A DNA stretch of 64,000 bases, taken from assembly GCF_050942215.1 (NCBI RefSeq), contig NZ_CP192056.1:682001-746000 (forward strand), written 5' to 3'. The stretch is from Sphaerimonospora sp050942215 (GTDB lineage Bacteria; Actinomycetota; Actinomycetes; Streptosporangiales; Streptosporangiaceae). Under the pieces are notes generated by a model. It saw only the letters and a list, made by a program, of their open reading frames with translations. It had not been told where the DNA came from and did no database searches. Positions 41,420 through 50,777 of this stretch are shown here, piece after piece (within the stretch, counting starts at the first letter, position 1; each line of letters opens with the position of its first letter). The translations under genes were made by a program, and so were the position numbers.

Positions 41420-42581
41420 GGGGCCTCGCCCGCCGGGTGAGCCGGGCGAGCAGTGTGGCCAGCATCGCCACGAAGGTGATCGTCCAGGCGGGGAAGGCCA
41501 CCCAGACCCACGCCCGCCCGATCTCCTCGATGATCGGCAGCCCGACGACCCGGCCGAGTTCCATGCCCGCCGTGGCGTACATGCCGAGCGGGAACACGAT
41601 GCTCCACAGCTGCGGCAGATATTCGAGCCGGGTACGCCGCAGCACATGCCGCCACAGACCGAACAGGACGAGCATCGGGATCAGCCAGGTCCCGAACGCC
41701 CACAGCACGATGCCGAGGCCGGCGAGCACGGGCCGGGCCGCGTCGGTCGCCGGGGTCGGGGGCATGCCGAGGATCCCCGCCGCGGCCAGCACGGTGATCG
41801 CCGTGGCGCCCATGGTGACCCAGTACGGCGGGGTCAGGTCCTCCGGACGCACCTCGAGCAGCAGCAGGCGGGTCAGCACGAGTGTGGCGACCATCAGGTA
41901 CAGCATCACGCCGACCGACCACATCAGCACGGCGGCGAGCCCGGCGAGCTCCACGATCCCGGCATGCCCGCGGTACGCCGTACCGATCACGGAGGCGGCC
42001 ACGGCCAGCGACTGGGTGCCGACGACCCAGATGAACCAGGTGCCGTTCACCCCGGCGAGCACCGGCTGGGGGCGCGGGCCGAGGATGAGCCGCACCGGGA
42101 TGCCGTAACTCAGGCCCGCCCAGGCCAGGAAGGCGATCACCCCCAGCACGCAGGCGGCGGAGGGCCAGGCCGCGCCGGCCGACCTGGCGCCGATCACGTT
42201 GCAGGCTGCGACGAAGGTGAAGAACGCGTACGCCCGATCGGGCGCGGACAGATCCGCGGCCACCTCGCGCGGGAAGACCGCCGCGCGGATCGCCGTCGCC
42301 GCCGTCAGCATGACGAGGCAGATCGCGCCGATGACCAGCAGCAGCGCCGACATGGTCGACCAGCCGACGGCACGCAGCCCCGATGACACGATCCCCGTCG
42401 CCATCACGAGCGCGAAATAGCCGGGGTAGAGCCGGCGCAGCGCCCGGAAGCGCTTCTCGCGGGTCTGCCGGCTGACGCGCCGCATCTGAATGATCTGGTC
42501 GGCCAAGGAGTGCTCCACGGCGTGACGACGAATGGGCGGCGTCGAGTGTCCCCCGACTCGAACGTTCATTTTAGAGGCCAT
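41412..42581 (-). CDS. TDT-family (tellurite-resistance/dicarboxylate) transporter
   Basis: The 389-aa protein has ten helices and the TDT signature RLYPGYFALVMATGIVSSGL. Relatives carry sulfite, malate or tellurite. With the TauE and sulfite-oxidase genes nearby, sulfite is a candidate, but this is inference. The N-terminal ~40 residues are polar; a later Met is possible as the start. Confidence 0.88.
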   Translation of the reverse strand: MASKMNVRVGGHSTPPIRRHAVEHSLADQIIQMRRVSRQTREKRFRALRRLYPGYFALVMATGIVSSGLRAVGWSTMSALLLVIGAICLVMLTAATAIRAAVFPREVAADLSAPDRAYAFFTFVAACNVIGARSAGAAWPSAACVLGVIAFLAWAGLSYGIPVRLILGPRPQPVLAGVNGTWFIWVVGTQSLAVAASVIGTAYRGHAGIVELAGLAAVLMWSVGVMLYLMVATLVLTRLLLLEVRPEDLTPPYWVTMGATAITVLAAAGILGMPPTPATDAARPVLAGLGIVLWAFGTWLIPMLVLFGLWRHVLRRTRLEYLPQLWSIVFPLGMYATAGMELGRVVGLPIIEEIGRAWVWVAFPAWTITFVAMLATLLARLTRRARPLS

Positions 42582-42754
42582 GGTCCCGGCGATCCGGGAC
42601 GGGTGGCCCCCGAATGTCCGGCCGTCCGCCGGGAGGCGGCTGTGTGATCAGAAGGGACTATGAGCCTGGTTCTTGGGACCAAAGTCCCCACCACTTCGTT
42701 CGGGCTGCCGGGCATGCTCTGAAGCCGGGACCGGTTCCGACGGGGAGGCGCTTC

Positions 42755-42805
42755 ATGGTTCGTGAATTCACCGGGACGTCCGGGGACGGACGTCGTCGTG
42801 GCTGA
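42755..42805 (+). CDS. Possible 16-codon leader ORF before the nitronate monooxygenase gene
   Basis: ATG 42755 is preceded by a strong GGGGAGG at the ideal 6-base spacing and codes MVREFTGTSGDGRRRG before TGA 42803-42805. The start of the downstream gene (GTG 42798) overlaps this little frame. It may couple translation to the downstream gene, or a few bases could have been lost. Confidence 0.4.
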   Translation: MVREFTGTSGDGRRRG

Positions 42806-44240
42806 GCGTGAGCCGGCCCTTCCGGTCGTCATCCAGGGCGGCATGGGCGTAGGGATCTCGGGATGGCGGCTGGCCCGTACGGTGGCGATGACCGGCCAGC
42901 TCGGGGTCGTCTCCGGCGTCGCCCAGGACGCACTGATGGCCCGCCGCCTGCAACTGGGCGACCCCGGCGGGCACGTGCGCCGGGCACTGGCGAATTTCCC
43001 GAACCAGGAGATCGTCGAACGGATCCTGCGGAAGTTCCACGTCCCCGGCGGGATAGCTCGGGGCACCCCGTTCCGGCCGGTCCCGCGGCTGGGCCTGCGC
43101 CAGAACCGGTGGCGCGACGAGCTGACCGTGGCGGGCAACTTCGTCGAGGTGTGGCTGGCCAAGGAGGGCCACGACGGCCTGGTGGGGATCAACTACCTGG
43201 AGAAGATCCAGCTCGCCACCCCGGCGGCAGTGTACGGCGCGATGCTCGCCGGGGTCGATTACGTGCTGATGGGGGCGGGCATCCCCAGCGAGATCCCGGC
43301 GCTGCTGGACGCGCTCGCCGTACCCGCCGCTGTGGAGCTGTCGATAACGGTCGCCGGGGCCGAGGCCGAGGACCGGCACGCCATCGCGTTCGACCCGGCC
43401 GGGCTGGTCGCCGACGCGGCGGCTGACCCGCCGCGCAGGCCGCGCTTCCTCGCCATCGTCTCCTCCGACGTGCTCGCCCTTTACCTGAACCGGTCTCCGG
43501 TCACCCGGCCGGACGGGTTCGTGGTGGAGGCCCCGTCGGCCGGAGGGCACAGCGCCCCGCCGCGCGGGCGGCTGCGGCTCGACGACGCCGGCGAACCCGT
43601 CTACGGCCCCCGCGACCACGCCGATCCGGCCAAGGTCGCCGCCCTCGGCCTGCCGTTCTGGCTCGCCGGCGGCCAGGCGACGCCGGAGGCGCTGGCGGCG
43701 GCTCGCGCGGCCGGGGCCGCCGGGATCCAGGTCGGTACGGCCTTCGCGCTGTGCCGCGAGTCCGGCATGGCGCCCGAGCTGCGGCGCAAGCTGCTCGACG
43801 ACGCGGTCGAGGGCAGTCTGGAGGTGCGCAACGACCCGTACGCGTCCCCGACGGGGTTTCCTTTCAAGGTCGCCAAGGTGGCCGGGACGCTCTCGGAGGA
43901 GGAGGTCTACGCTGAGCGGCCCCGCCTGTGCGACCTGGGCTACCTGCGCACGCCGTACCTGAAGGCCGACGGCGCGGTGGGCTACCGCTGCCCGGCGGAA
44001 CCGGTCGACGACTATGTGCGCAAGGGCGGAACCGTGGAGGACACGGTCGGCCGCCGCTGCCTGTGCAACGCGCTCACCGCCGACATCGGCCTCGGGCAGC
44101 ACCGCCGCGACGGCTACGCCGAGCCGCCACTGCTGACCCTCGGCCAGGACGTGAGCTTCCTGAAGGGCTTCCTGGACGGTTTCCCCTCCGGCGAGTACGG
44201 CGCCGCCGACGTCATCCGCCACCTGCTGGGCCCCGAATAA
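42798..44240 (+). CDS. Nitronate monooxygenase (FMN, 2-nitropropane dioxygenase family)
   Basis: The 480-aa FMN enzyme has ALPVVIQGGMGVGISGWRLA at the N-terminus, LVGINYLEKIQLATPAAVYG, GGQATPEALAAARAAGAAGI, and an extended C-terminal domain with GYRCPAEPVDDYVRKGG. It oxidises nitronates or similar. GTG 42798 is preferred; a GTG 36 bases upstream (42762) is also in frame. It follows the radical SAM/TDT pair, divergent from TDT. Confidence 0.88.
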   Translation: MAEREPALPVVIQGGMGVGISGWRLARTVAMTGQLGVVSGVAQDALMARRLQLGDPGGHVRRALANFPNQEIVERILRKFHVPGGIARGTPFRPVPRLGLRQNRWRDELTVAGNFVEVWLAKEGHDGLVGINYLEKIQLATPAAVYGAMLAGVDYVLMGAGIPSEIPALLDALAVPAAVELSITVAGAEAEDRHAIAFDPAGLVADAAADPPRRPRFLAIVSSDVLALYLNRSPVTRPDGFVVEAPSAGGHSAPPRGRLRLDDAGEPVYGPRDHADPAKVAALGLPFWLAGGQATPEALAAARAAGAAGIQVGTAFALCRESGMAPELRRKLLDDAVEGSLEVRNDPYASPTGFPFKVAKVAGTLSEEEVYAERPRLCDLGYLRTPYLKADGAVGYRCPAEPVDDYVRKGGTVEDTVGRRCLCNALTADIGLGQHRRDGYAEPPLLTLGQDVSFLKGFLDGFPSGEYGAADVIRHLLGPE

Positions 44241-44276
44241 CGTGTCCGTGCCCGTCCGGCCGCTCACCCCGACCGT

Positions 44277-44413
44277 CACTGCTCGCCATCCTCGGGGTCG
44301 CCTCTGCGATCGGAAGTCTCATACTCAAGTGGCGTTCCATCTATGCCTGGGTGCCGGGAATCGTCCTTGCGATCGTAGGCATTATTCGCATTGTGGAGCT
44401 GAGCCGGTTGTGA
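44277..44413 (+). pseudogene. Two-helix membrane-protein fragment with no start codon
   Basis: The frame encodes LLAILGVASAIGSLILKWRS then IYAWVPGIVLAIVGIIRIVE, two membrane segments, ending with TGA 44411-44413. No ATG, GTG or TTG precedes it in frame, only CTG 44279, so it looks like the end of a lost small membrane protein. Confidence 0.35.
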
Positions 44414-44474
44414 GTCCTCGCCTCGACCGGAGTGCCCGCGCCGGTCGGCCGGCGCGGGAACCCTCCGCTGGAAA

Positions 44475-47400
44475 CTAGGGCTTCACCACCAGGGTGAGGG
44501 TGGTGGTCGCCGGGGCATGCCTGGCGTCGCCCGCATAGGCGATGGTGAGCCGGTGCGTGCCCGGAGGCAGGTCGTGGCCGAGCTCCGTCTTGCCCTGGCC
44601 GCCCCGGTTGAGTGTGATCTCGCCCAGGATGACGGCGCCCTCCGACACGGTCACCCGGCCGGTCCCACCGGGGACCGAGACGTGGATCTGGACCTTCTTG
44701 CCCTGCTTCACCTGCTCAGGCGAGGCATGGGCCGTCATCTTGGCCTCGGCCCGCCGGTCCTTGCCCAGCCGGATGAACGTCACCGAGTGGGCGGGGAAGT
44801 CGTAGGTGAACGAGGACGAGAACCCGGTCATCTCCCGCTCGACCGGCGCGACCCTGGTGGGTTCGGCGATCGAGTTGCCGTCGGCCGGGTCGCCGGTGAG
44901 TGAGGTGACCGTCGCCTTGGGGGCGATTTTCGCACCGCCGATCCCCGAACTGTCCAGGTCGACCGCCGCGCGTACGGCGGTGTCCTGCGCGTTGACGGCC
45001 TTGATCACGATGTCGCCGGTGTCGTCGTCCTTGGAGACCACCTGGTAGAGCGGCTCGACGGTGGCGTTGTCGGTGAAGTCGTTGATCTTCTGCCCGTCCA
45101 GCCAGGTGGTGATCCTGCGGCCCGCCACCTGGATCTTGATCTTGTAGTCTCGATTCGTCTCGATGGTCGTGCCGGACGTGGCGATCGACGACTTGGCGTC
45201 ATCGGTCGCCTTCTCGATGGCCGACTGGGTGTTGTTCCAGCCGCCGAGGTTCCACCAGTAGAAGTCGCCGGTGCCCCGTACGCCGAACATCACCAGGAAG
45301 CCTTCGGCGCCGCCGGTCTTGCGTGCGGTGACCTCCAGCGTGTAGTTCGACCAGTCCGTCGAGCCCGCCGTGGTCCTGGCGTCGATCACATCGGCCGACT
45401 GCACGTACGCGCCGTCCTCGACGCTCCAGGCGCCCGCCGCGCCCGGCGTCCACCTGCTCGCATCGCCGGAGAAGTCGTCGCTGAACAGCACGGTTCCGTC
45501 GGCGGCCGTCACTTTGACATCGTCGTACCGCACCTGGGTGCTCCATGAGCCGAGGCCGATGCCGCCCTTGATGTCGGCCACCGGCAGCGGGCTCGCCCTG
45601 AACGTACTCGGCAGCACCCGGTCGCCCACATTGCGGGAGAACATCCGCTGCACGTAGTAGCTGGGCGACCCGTACACCTCGTCGTTGTCGAACCAGATCA
45701 GGTCGGGGGCCCAGTCGACGTAGTCGACGTTGGCCAGCAGCGGCGCGTAGGAGGCCAACTCCACGACGTCGGCGTTGCGCTCGATGCCGGTCAGGTACGA
45801 CGCCTCGGTGAGAGCGTTGTAGAGCGTGTTGCCCTTCGAGGCGTACTCGCCGACGAACACCTTCGGGCCGTTGCGATCATAGGAGTCGTACCGGTGGTTG
45901 TTGGCCAGGAACCAGCTCGGATCGTTGTAGTAGTGCTCGTCGACCAGGTCGGCCTTCTGGTCCCGGGCGAACTGCCACATCCGGTCGAACCAGGCGCCCT
46001 GCGAGGTCTGCCCCGAATTAGTGATTATCTTGATGTCGGGGTGTTCGGCCCTGATCGCGTCGGCGAACTTCGGATAGTTCGTGAAGAACTCGTCGTAGAT
46101 CTCCTCGTTGCCGAGGCCGATGTACTTGAGGCCGAACGGCTCGGGGTGGCCCAGCGCGGCCCGTTTGGCGCCCCACTCCGACGATTTCGGCCCGTTGGCG
46201 AACTCGATCAGGTCGAGGGTGTCCTGCACCCAGCGCGCCAGCCTGGCCTCGTCGGTCAGCGGCCGGTTCTCGTTGCAGCCGTTGACCCCGACGGAGAGCA
46301 CCGGCAGCGGCTCGGCCCCGAGATCCTCCGCGAACTGGAAGTACTCGTGGTAGCCGATGCCGTACGACTGGTTGTAGCCCCAGAAGTTGAAGTTGGTCGG
46401 CCGCTCCTCGACCGGGCCGATCGTCTCCTTCCACTGGTAGATGCGCCGCCGGTCCTGTCTGTCCGAGTAAGGGTCGTAGGTGCCGACGTTGGTCACGCAG
46501 CCGCCCGGAAAGCGCAGGAAGCGTGGTTTGAGCGCGGCGATGGTCTCGGCGATGTCCTTGCGCATGCCGTTCGACCGGCCCTTGAACGTGTCACGCGGGA
46601 ACAGCGAGATCATGTCGAAGTCGGCCCGGCCGGTGCCGTCGGCCAGCACCACGAGCCGTGCGGTGTCGGTGGTCTCGCTCGCCGTGATCGTCGCCTGATA
46701 CTTCTGCCAGTCGGCCGACCGCACATCGAGGGCCGCGCCGCCGTACGTCTTCGAGCCGTCGGCGCTCTCGATCGACACCTTGACGGGCCCACCGGTGGTG
46801 CGCCGCGCGAAGAACGACAGGTCGTACTTCTTTCCGGCCTGTACGGCCAGGCCGCGGTTGAACCCGGAGTTGCTCACGCCGACGCCGCCCCCCGAGCCGG
46901 GAGCCGTGATGTCGAGCCGCAGGTGGTTGCGGTTGTAGTCGTTCAGCGGCCGGTCGCCGGAGACCGCGATCGTGCCGGTCGCGCCGCCACGCTCGATCTT
47001 CGTCCAGGCGGTCAGGCCGGTGTACGACCGGTTGTCGGTGGAGTCGAACTCGAACGACCGGTTCTGCACCAGCTCGGCGTAGAGGCCGCCGTCCGCCGCG
47101 TGGTTGATGTCCTCGTAGAAGATCCCGTAGAGGTCGTCGCCGACCTCGGTGCCCGCAGCCGCGGTGTCGACCTTCAGCTCGCCGATGTCCGCGGCGTACC
47201 TCTCGATCTGGAACCTCGTCGTCTCGTCGCCGGCGACGAGCCTGCCGTCGACGACGGCGACGCTCCGGTCCCCGACCGTCAGGCGGACCTTCCCGCCGCC
47301 CGCGTCGACGATCTGGAAGGCGTCCGGCGTGTCGCCGAGCCGCAGTGCGGCGTCGGCGCCCACCCGCAGGTAGCCGTGCCCGGCCAGGTCCTTCAGCCTG

Positions 47401-48317
47401 ACCTGCCCCGCGCTCCCGTCCGCGCCGCCCCCGTCTCCGGTGACGGCCTCCGCGGTGAGCGCGAGCGAGGTCATCCCGGGTGCGTCCGTCGCGGTCACCC
47501 GGCCGTCGCCGTCCGCGGAAAGGTACGGGGTGGCGGTGCCGGTGGCCCGCAGCGTGAAGGGACCGGACGGGGCGGCCGGTGCACCCTCGGCCGCCTTGAC
47601 TGCGAAGTAGTCGAAGTCGGCCGTGAGGGAGGTGCCGTCCTGCGCGGACAGCGCGAACAGGCCGACCTGCCGGACGTCGAGGGCCGCCGTGACCTTGGCC
47701 GCCTCCACCCAGGCCGAACCGTCCCAGTACGACGAGGTGAACTCGTCGCCCTTCCTGGCCAGCCTGAGGGTCTCCCCGGTGGAGCCGGCCCGTGGTGTGA
47801 AGCTCGCGGAGAACGACGCCTTCACCTCGGTGTCGGTCTCGATGACGTCGCCGCCGGCGAAGCCGACGTGGGCGAGCCCGGTTCGGACATAGTTGTCCCA
47901 GTCCTGCCAGGCGAGGATGCCCGCGCTCTGGAAGTCGAGCGACACCGGCGCGGCGAACTCGGCGACCACCTCGAAGTCCCCGGACGGCACGTCCATCAGG
48001 AAGAGGTTCCTGGCGCTGTTGTCGGTCTGGTAGGTGTCGCCCTTCAGCGAGTGGATCCGTAGCACGCCAGGCTGCTCGGTCAGCGACCAGTGATCGTTGT
48101 CGGGGGCGAGGACCTGCCAGTCCGAGCCGAGCGCCGCCCTGTCGAACTGATCGACGACGGCGTCCGCGGGAATCGGGGCGTTCGCGGTGATCGGCCTGGA
48201 GATCGGCCCGGCGGCGACGGCCGTCGTGGCGTCGGCGGCCGAGGCGGGTGGCGTGCCGGTGAGCAGGCTCGCGGCCAGGGCCGTCGTCAGGGCGAACGAC
48301 CACGGCTTTCGTCTCAT
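44475..48317 (-). CDS. Secreted multidomain alpha-L-arabinofuranosidase (GH51)
   Basis: This 1280-aa enzyme removes arabinofuranosyl units outside the cell. A signal peptide is at 1-27. A laminin-G/DUF1349-like domain lies about 55-245, and a beta-rich fascin-like domain about 255-375. The GH51 catalytic part spans from about 385 with the acid/base Glu738 (IGLGNEEIYD) and the nucleophile Glu824 (VFVGEYASK). A carbohydrate-binding insert lies about 430-575, a second LamG-like domain about 915-1060, and an Ig-like domain at the end (about 1195-1280). It is monocistronic and has the LacI operator 26 bases before its start. Confidence 0.93.
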   Translation of the reverse strand: MRRKPWSFALTTALAASLLTGTPPASAADATTAVAAGPISRPITANAPIPADAVVDQFDRAALGSDWQVLAPDNDHWSLTEQPGVLRIHSLKGDTYQTDNSARNLFLMDVPSGDFEVVAEFAAPVSLDFQSAGILAWQDWDNYVRTGLAHVGFAGGDVIETDTEVKASFSASFTPRAGSTGETLRLARKGDEFTSSYWDGSAWVEAAKVTAALDVRQVGLFALSAQDGTSLTADFDYFAVKAAEGAPAAPSGPFTLRATGTATPYLSADGDGRVTATDAPGMTSLALTAEAVTGDGGGADGSAGQVRLKDLAGHGYLRVGADAALRLGDTPDAFQIVDAGGGKVRLTVGDRSVAVVDGRLVAGDETTRFQIERYAADIGELKVDTAAAGTEVGDDLYGIFYEDINHAADGGLYAELVQNRSFEFDSTDNRSYTGLTAWTKIERGGATGTIAVSGDRPLNDYNRNHLRLDITAPGSGGGVGVSNSGFNRGLAVQAGKKYDLSFFARRTTGGPVKVSIESADGSKTYGGAALDVRSADWQKYQATITASETTDTARLVVLADGTGRADFDMISLFPRDTFKGRSNGMRKDIAETIAALKPRFLRFPGGCVTNVGTYDPYSDRQDRRRIYQWKETIGPVEERPTNFNFWGYNQSYGIGYHEYFQFAEDLGAEPLPVLSVGVNGCNENRPLTDEARLARWVQDTLDLIEFANGPKSSEWGAKRAALGHPEPFGLKYIGLGNEEIYDEFFTNYPKFADAIRAEHPDIKIITNSGQTSQGAWFDRMWQFARDQKADLVDEHYYNDPSWFLANNHRYDSYDRNGPKVFVGEYASKGNTLYNALTEASYLTGIERNADVVELASYAPLLANVDYVDWAPDLIWFDNDEVYGSPSYYVQRMFSRNVGDRVLPSTFRASPLPVADIKGGIGLGSWSTQVRYDDVKVTAADGTVLFSDDFSGDASRWTPGAAGAWSVEDGAYVQSADVIDARTTAGSTDWSNYTLEVTARKTGGAEGFLVMFGVRGTGDFYWWNLGGWNNTQSAIEKATDDAKSSIATSGTTIETNRDYKIKIQVAGRRITTWLDGQKINDFTDNATVEPLYQVVSKDDDTGDIVIKAVNAQDTAVRAAVDLDSSGIGGAKIAPKATVTSLTGDPADGNSIAEPTRVAPVEREMTGFSSSFTYDFPAHSVTFIRLGKDRRAEAKMTAHASPEQVKQGKKVQIHVSVPGGTGRVTVSEGAVILGEITLNRGGQGKTELGHDLPPGTHRLTIAYAGDARHAPATTTLTLVVKP

Positions 48318-48342
48318 CGGAGGCTCCTCGGCGAGGGGGGGT

Positions 48343-48356
48343 TGTTATCGCTAACA
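48343..48356. promoter_or_regulatory. LacI-type operator upstream of the arabinofuranosidase gene
   Basis: TGTTATCGCTAACA has perfect TGTTA / TAACA arms. It lies 26 bases upstream of the GH51 start codon. Confidence 0.85.
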
Positions 48357-48498
48357 CGCGGAGGTGGCACGATTGGTCTGGCGATGCTTTCGGGAAATGT
48401 GCACCAGTTAAGAGCCAGGCGGCGCGGACGTCAATACCGGCCCTGAAACTTTTCGATGTGATCGGAACGTGACCGGCCAACCGCTTGACGACACCTAT

Positions 48499-48512
48499 TG
48501 TTAACGCTCACA
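48499..48512. promoter_or_regulatory. LacI-type operator upstream of the first arabinose lacI gene
   Basis: TGTTAACGCTCACA matches the shared operator with one change in the right arm (CACA for AACA). It lies 32 bases before the lacI start, so autoregulation is likely. Confidence 0.75.
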
Positions 48513-48543
48513 GTCTTGCCAAGCCATATGAGAGGAGCCGTCG

Positions 48544-49605
48544 GTGGGACCGAACCCCGGGCATCGTCCACCCGTCATGGCCGACGTGGCCAAGGTGGCG
48601 GGTGTGTCGCACCAGACGGTCTCGCGGGTGCTCAACGACCACCCCAACGTCCGTGCCGAGACCCGCATCCGGGTCCTGCAGGCCATCGACCAGTTGGGCT
48701 ACCGCCGAAACCTCACCGCCCGCGCCCTGGTGACCAAGCATTCACGGACCCTTGGCGTGGTCAGCTTCGACACCACGTTGTACGGCCCGGCCAGCACGGT
48801 CTACGGGATCGAGCAGGCTGCCAGGGAGGCGGGCTACTTCGTCAGCATCGTGAGCCTGCGCACCATCGACAGGACCGGTGTGTACGAGGCGATCGGCTAC
48901 CTGTCCGAGCAGGGTGTGGACGGCATCGTGGTGGTCGCGCCCCAGCGCTCGGCCGCCCGGGCCCTGGAGGATCTGCCGGCCGGCATGCCCGCCGTGGCCG
49001 TCGAGGGCGGACACGCCGACCACGTCTCCGTGGTCTGCGTCGACCAGGTGGAGGGCGCCAGGCTGGCGACCCGGCACCTGCTCGACCTGGGACACGAGAC
49101 CGTCTGGCACATCAGCGGCCCGGCCGACTGGCTGGAGGCCGAGGGGCGCGTCGAAGGCTGGCGGGAGGCCCTGACCGCTGCCGGCCGACCGGTGCCCGAG
49201 ATGCTGACCGGTGACTGGAGCCCCCGATCGGGCTACGAGGCCGGTAAGCGCCTGGCTGCGATGGTCGAATCGGGTACGAACGTCACCGCGATCTTCGTGG
49301 CCAACGATCAGATGGCGCTCGGCGCGCTGCGCGCCTTCACCGAGGAGGGAGTGAAGGTCCCCGGACGGATCAGTGTCGTCGGCTTCGACGACATCCCGGA
49401 ATCGGAGTTCTTCTCCCCTCCGCTCACCACGATCAGACAGGACTTCGGGGCCGTCGGCAGGCGCTGCATAGAGGTGCTGCTCCGGCAGATCGACGCGGGT
49501 GACGCGGCCGATTCGTACGAGCGGGAGCGGCACATCGTGCCGCCTCGGTTCGTCGCCAGGGCGAGCACCGCACCCATCGTCCAGCCGTACGGAATACATG
49601 AATAA
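48544..49605 (+). CDS. LacI-family repressor of the arabinose locus (first copy)
   Basis: The 353-aa protein has the LacI helix-turn-helix MADVAKVAGVSHQTVSRV, hinge RALVTKHSRTLGVVSFDTTL and a PBP-type sugar domain with VVGFDDIPESEFFSPPLTTI. It is clearly paralogous to the LacI at 58482-59540 (LYGPAST, GHETVWHI, ITAIFVAND and MTGDWS-like segments are shared). GTG 48544 has GAGGAG 6 bases upstream. The downstream importer has its own operator. Confidence 0.93.
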   Translation: MGPNPGHRPPVMADVAKVAGVSHQTVSRVLNDHPNVRAETRIRVLQAIDQLGYRRNLTARALVTKHSRTLGVVSFDTTLYGPASTVYGIEQAAREAGYFVSIVSLRTIDRTGVYEAIGYLSEQGVDGIVVVAPQRSAARALEDLPAGMPAVAVEGGHADHVSVVCVDQVEGARLATRHLLDLGHETVWHISGPADWLEAEGRVEGWREALTAAGRPVPEMLTGDWSPRSGYEAGKRLAAMVESGTNVTAIFVANDQMALGALRAFTEEGVKVPGRISVVGFDDIPESEFFSPPLTTIRQDFGAVGRRCIEVLLRQIDAGDAADSYERERHIVPPRFVARASTAPIVQPYGIHE

Positions 49606-49637
49606 CGCATGAGAAAGAAGCGTCTCCCGGCCTTCCG

Positions 49638-49651
49638 GGTTAACGCTAACA
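49638..49651. promoter_or_regulatory. LacI-type operator before the arabinose binding-protein gene
   Basis: GGTTAACGCTAACA carries a perfect right arm and one mismatch in the left. It lies 17 bases before the GTG at 49669, so repressor binding would block transcription near the start. Confidence 0.85.
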
Positions 49652-49668
49652 GCAGGAAGGAAACCCCG

Positions 49669-50688
49669 GTGTTGCGAAGAATCAGAGCGTTGAAGAGCAT
49701 CTCGGCGCTGGTACTGGCCGGAGCGGTCGCGTTCACCATGGCCGGCTGCGGTAGCAGCGACAGCTCCGCCGGCTCGGCCGGTTCGGGTGGCTCGGGCGGC
49801 TCGAGCGACGGCAAGATCGTCATGGGCTTCTCCCAGGTCGGCGCGGAGAGTGGCTGGCGTACGGCCAACACCAAGTCGGTCCAGGAGTCCGCCAAGGAGG
49901 CGGGCATCGACCTGAAGTTCTCCGACGCGCAGCAGAAGCAGGAGAACCAGATCAAGGCGATCCGCTCCTACATCCAGCAGAAGGTCGACGTCATCGCGTT
50001 CTCGCCGGTGGTGGAGTCCGGCTGGGACACGGTTCTGAAGGAGGCCAAGAGCGCGAACATCCCGGTCATCCTGACCGACCGGGCGGTGGACTCGCCGGAC
50101 ACCAGCCTCTACAAGACGTTCCTCGGCTCCGACTTCGTGGAGGAGGGCCGAAAGGCCGGCCAGTGGCTGGTCGAGGAGTACAAGGACAGCACGGACCCGG
50201 TGAACATCGTCCAGCTGGAGGGCACCACCGGTTCAGCGCCCGCCAACGACCGCAAGGAGGGCTTCCAGGAGGTCATCTCCGCGGACTCCAAGTTCAAGAT
50301 CATCGCCTCGCAGACCGGTGACTTCACCCGGGCCAAGGGCAAGGAGGTCATGGAGGCCTTCCTGAAGTCCAACCCCGACATCGACGTGCTCTACGCGCAC
50401 AACGACGACATGGGCCTGGGCGCGATCGAGGCGATCGAGGGCGCCGGCAAGGTGCCCGGCAAGGACATCAAGATCATCACCGTGGACGCGGTGCACGACG
50501 GCATGCAGGCGCTGGCCGACGGAAAGATCAACTTCATCGTCGAGTGCAGCCCGCTGCTCGGCCCCCAGCTCATGGACCTTGCCAAGAAGGTCGTCAACGG
50601 TGAGCAGGTGCCGGACCGCGTGGTGACGGAGGAGACCACCTTCACCCAGGAGCAGGCCAAGGAAGCGCTGCCCAACCGCCAGTACTGA
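49669..50688 (+). CDS. Furanose ABC transporter substrate-binding lipoprotein (YtfQ-like)
   Basis: The 339-aa lipoprotein has the lipobox FTMAGC (Cys 27) and a strongly YtfQ-like domain: MGFSQVGAESGWRTANTKSV, KQENQIKAIRSYIQQKVDVI and AHNDDMGLGAIEAIEGAG. YtfQ binds galactofuranose; with the arabinofuranosidase nearby, arabinofuranose/arabinose is likely. GTG 49669 was chosen because GGAAGGA lies upstream and the earlier ATG at 49609 would put the operator inside the coding sequence. Confidence 0.9.
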   Translation: MLRRIRALKSISALVLAGAVAFTMAGCGSSDSSAGSAGSGGSGGSSDGKIVMGFSQVGAESGWRTANTKSVQESAKEAGIDLKFSDAQQKQENQIKAIRSYIQQKVDVIAFSPVVESGWDTVLKEAKSANIPVILTDRAVDSPDTSLYKTFLGSDFVEEGRKAGQWLVEEYKDSTDPVNIVQLEGTTGSAPANDRKEGFQEVISADSKFKIIASQTGDFTRAKGKEVMEAFLKSNPDIDVLYAHNDDMGLGAIEAIEGAGKVPGKDIKIITVDAVHDGMQALADGKINFIVECSPLLGPQLMDLAKKVVNGEQVPDRVVTEETTFTQEQAKEALPNRQY

Positions 50689-50777
50689 CAGCCGATTCCA
50701 CACCTCCCCCGGCCGGGCCGCCCCCTGGCGACGGCCCGGCCGGGGGACCGGCCAGAGATTGATGAGAGGGGCGCAGC

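Noticed and set aside
45894..48062. 722-codon frame opposite the GH51 gene
   Set aside because: Antisense shadow of a strong coding frame; composition is Val/Arg/Gly/Glu only.
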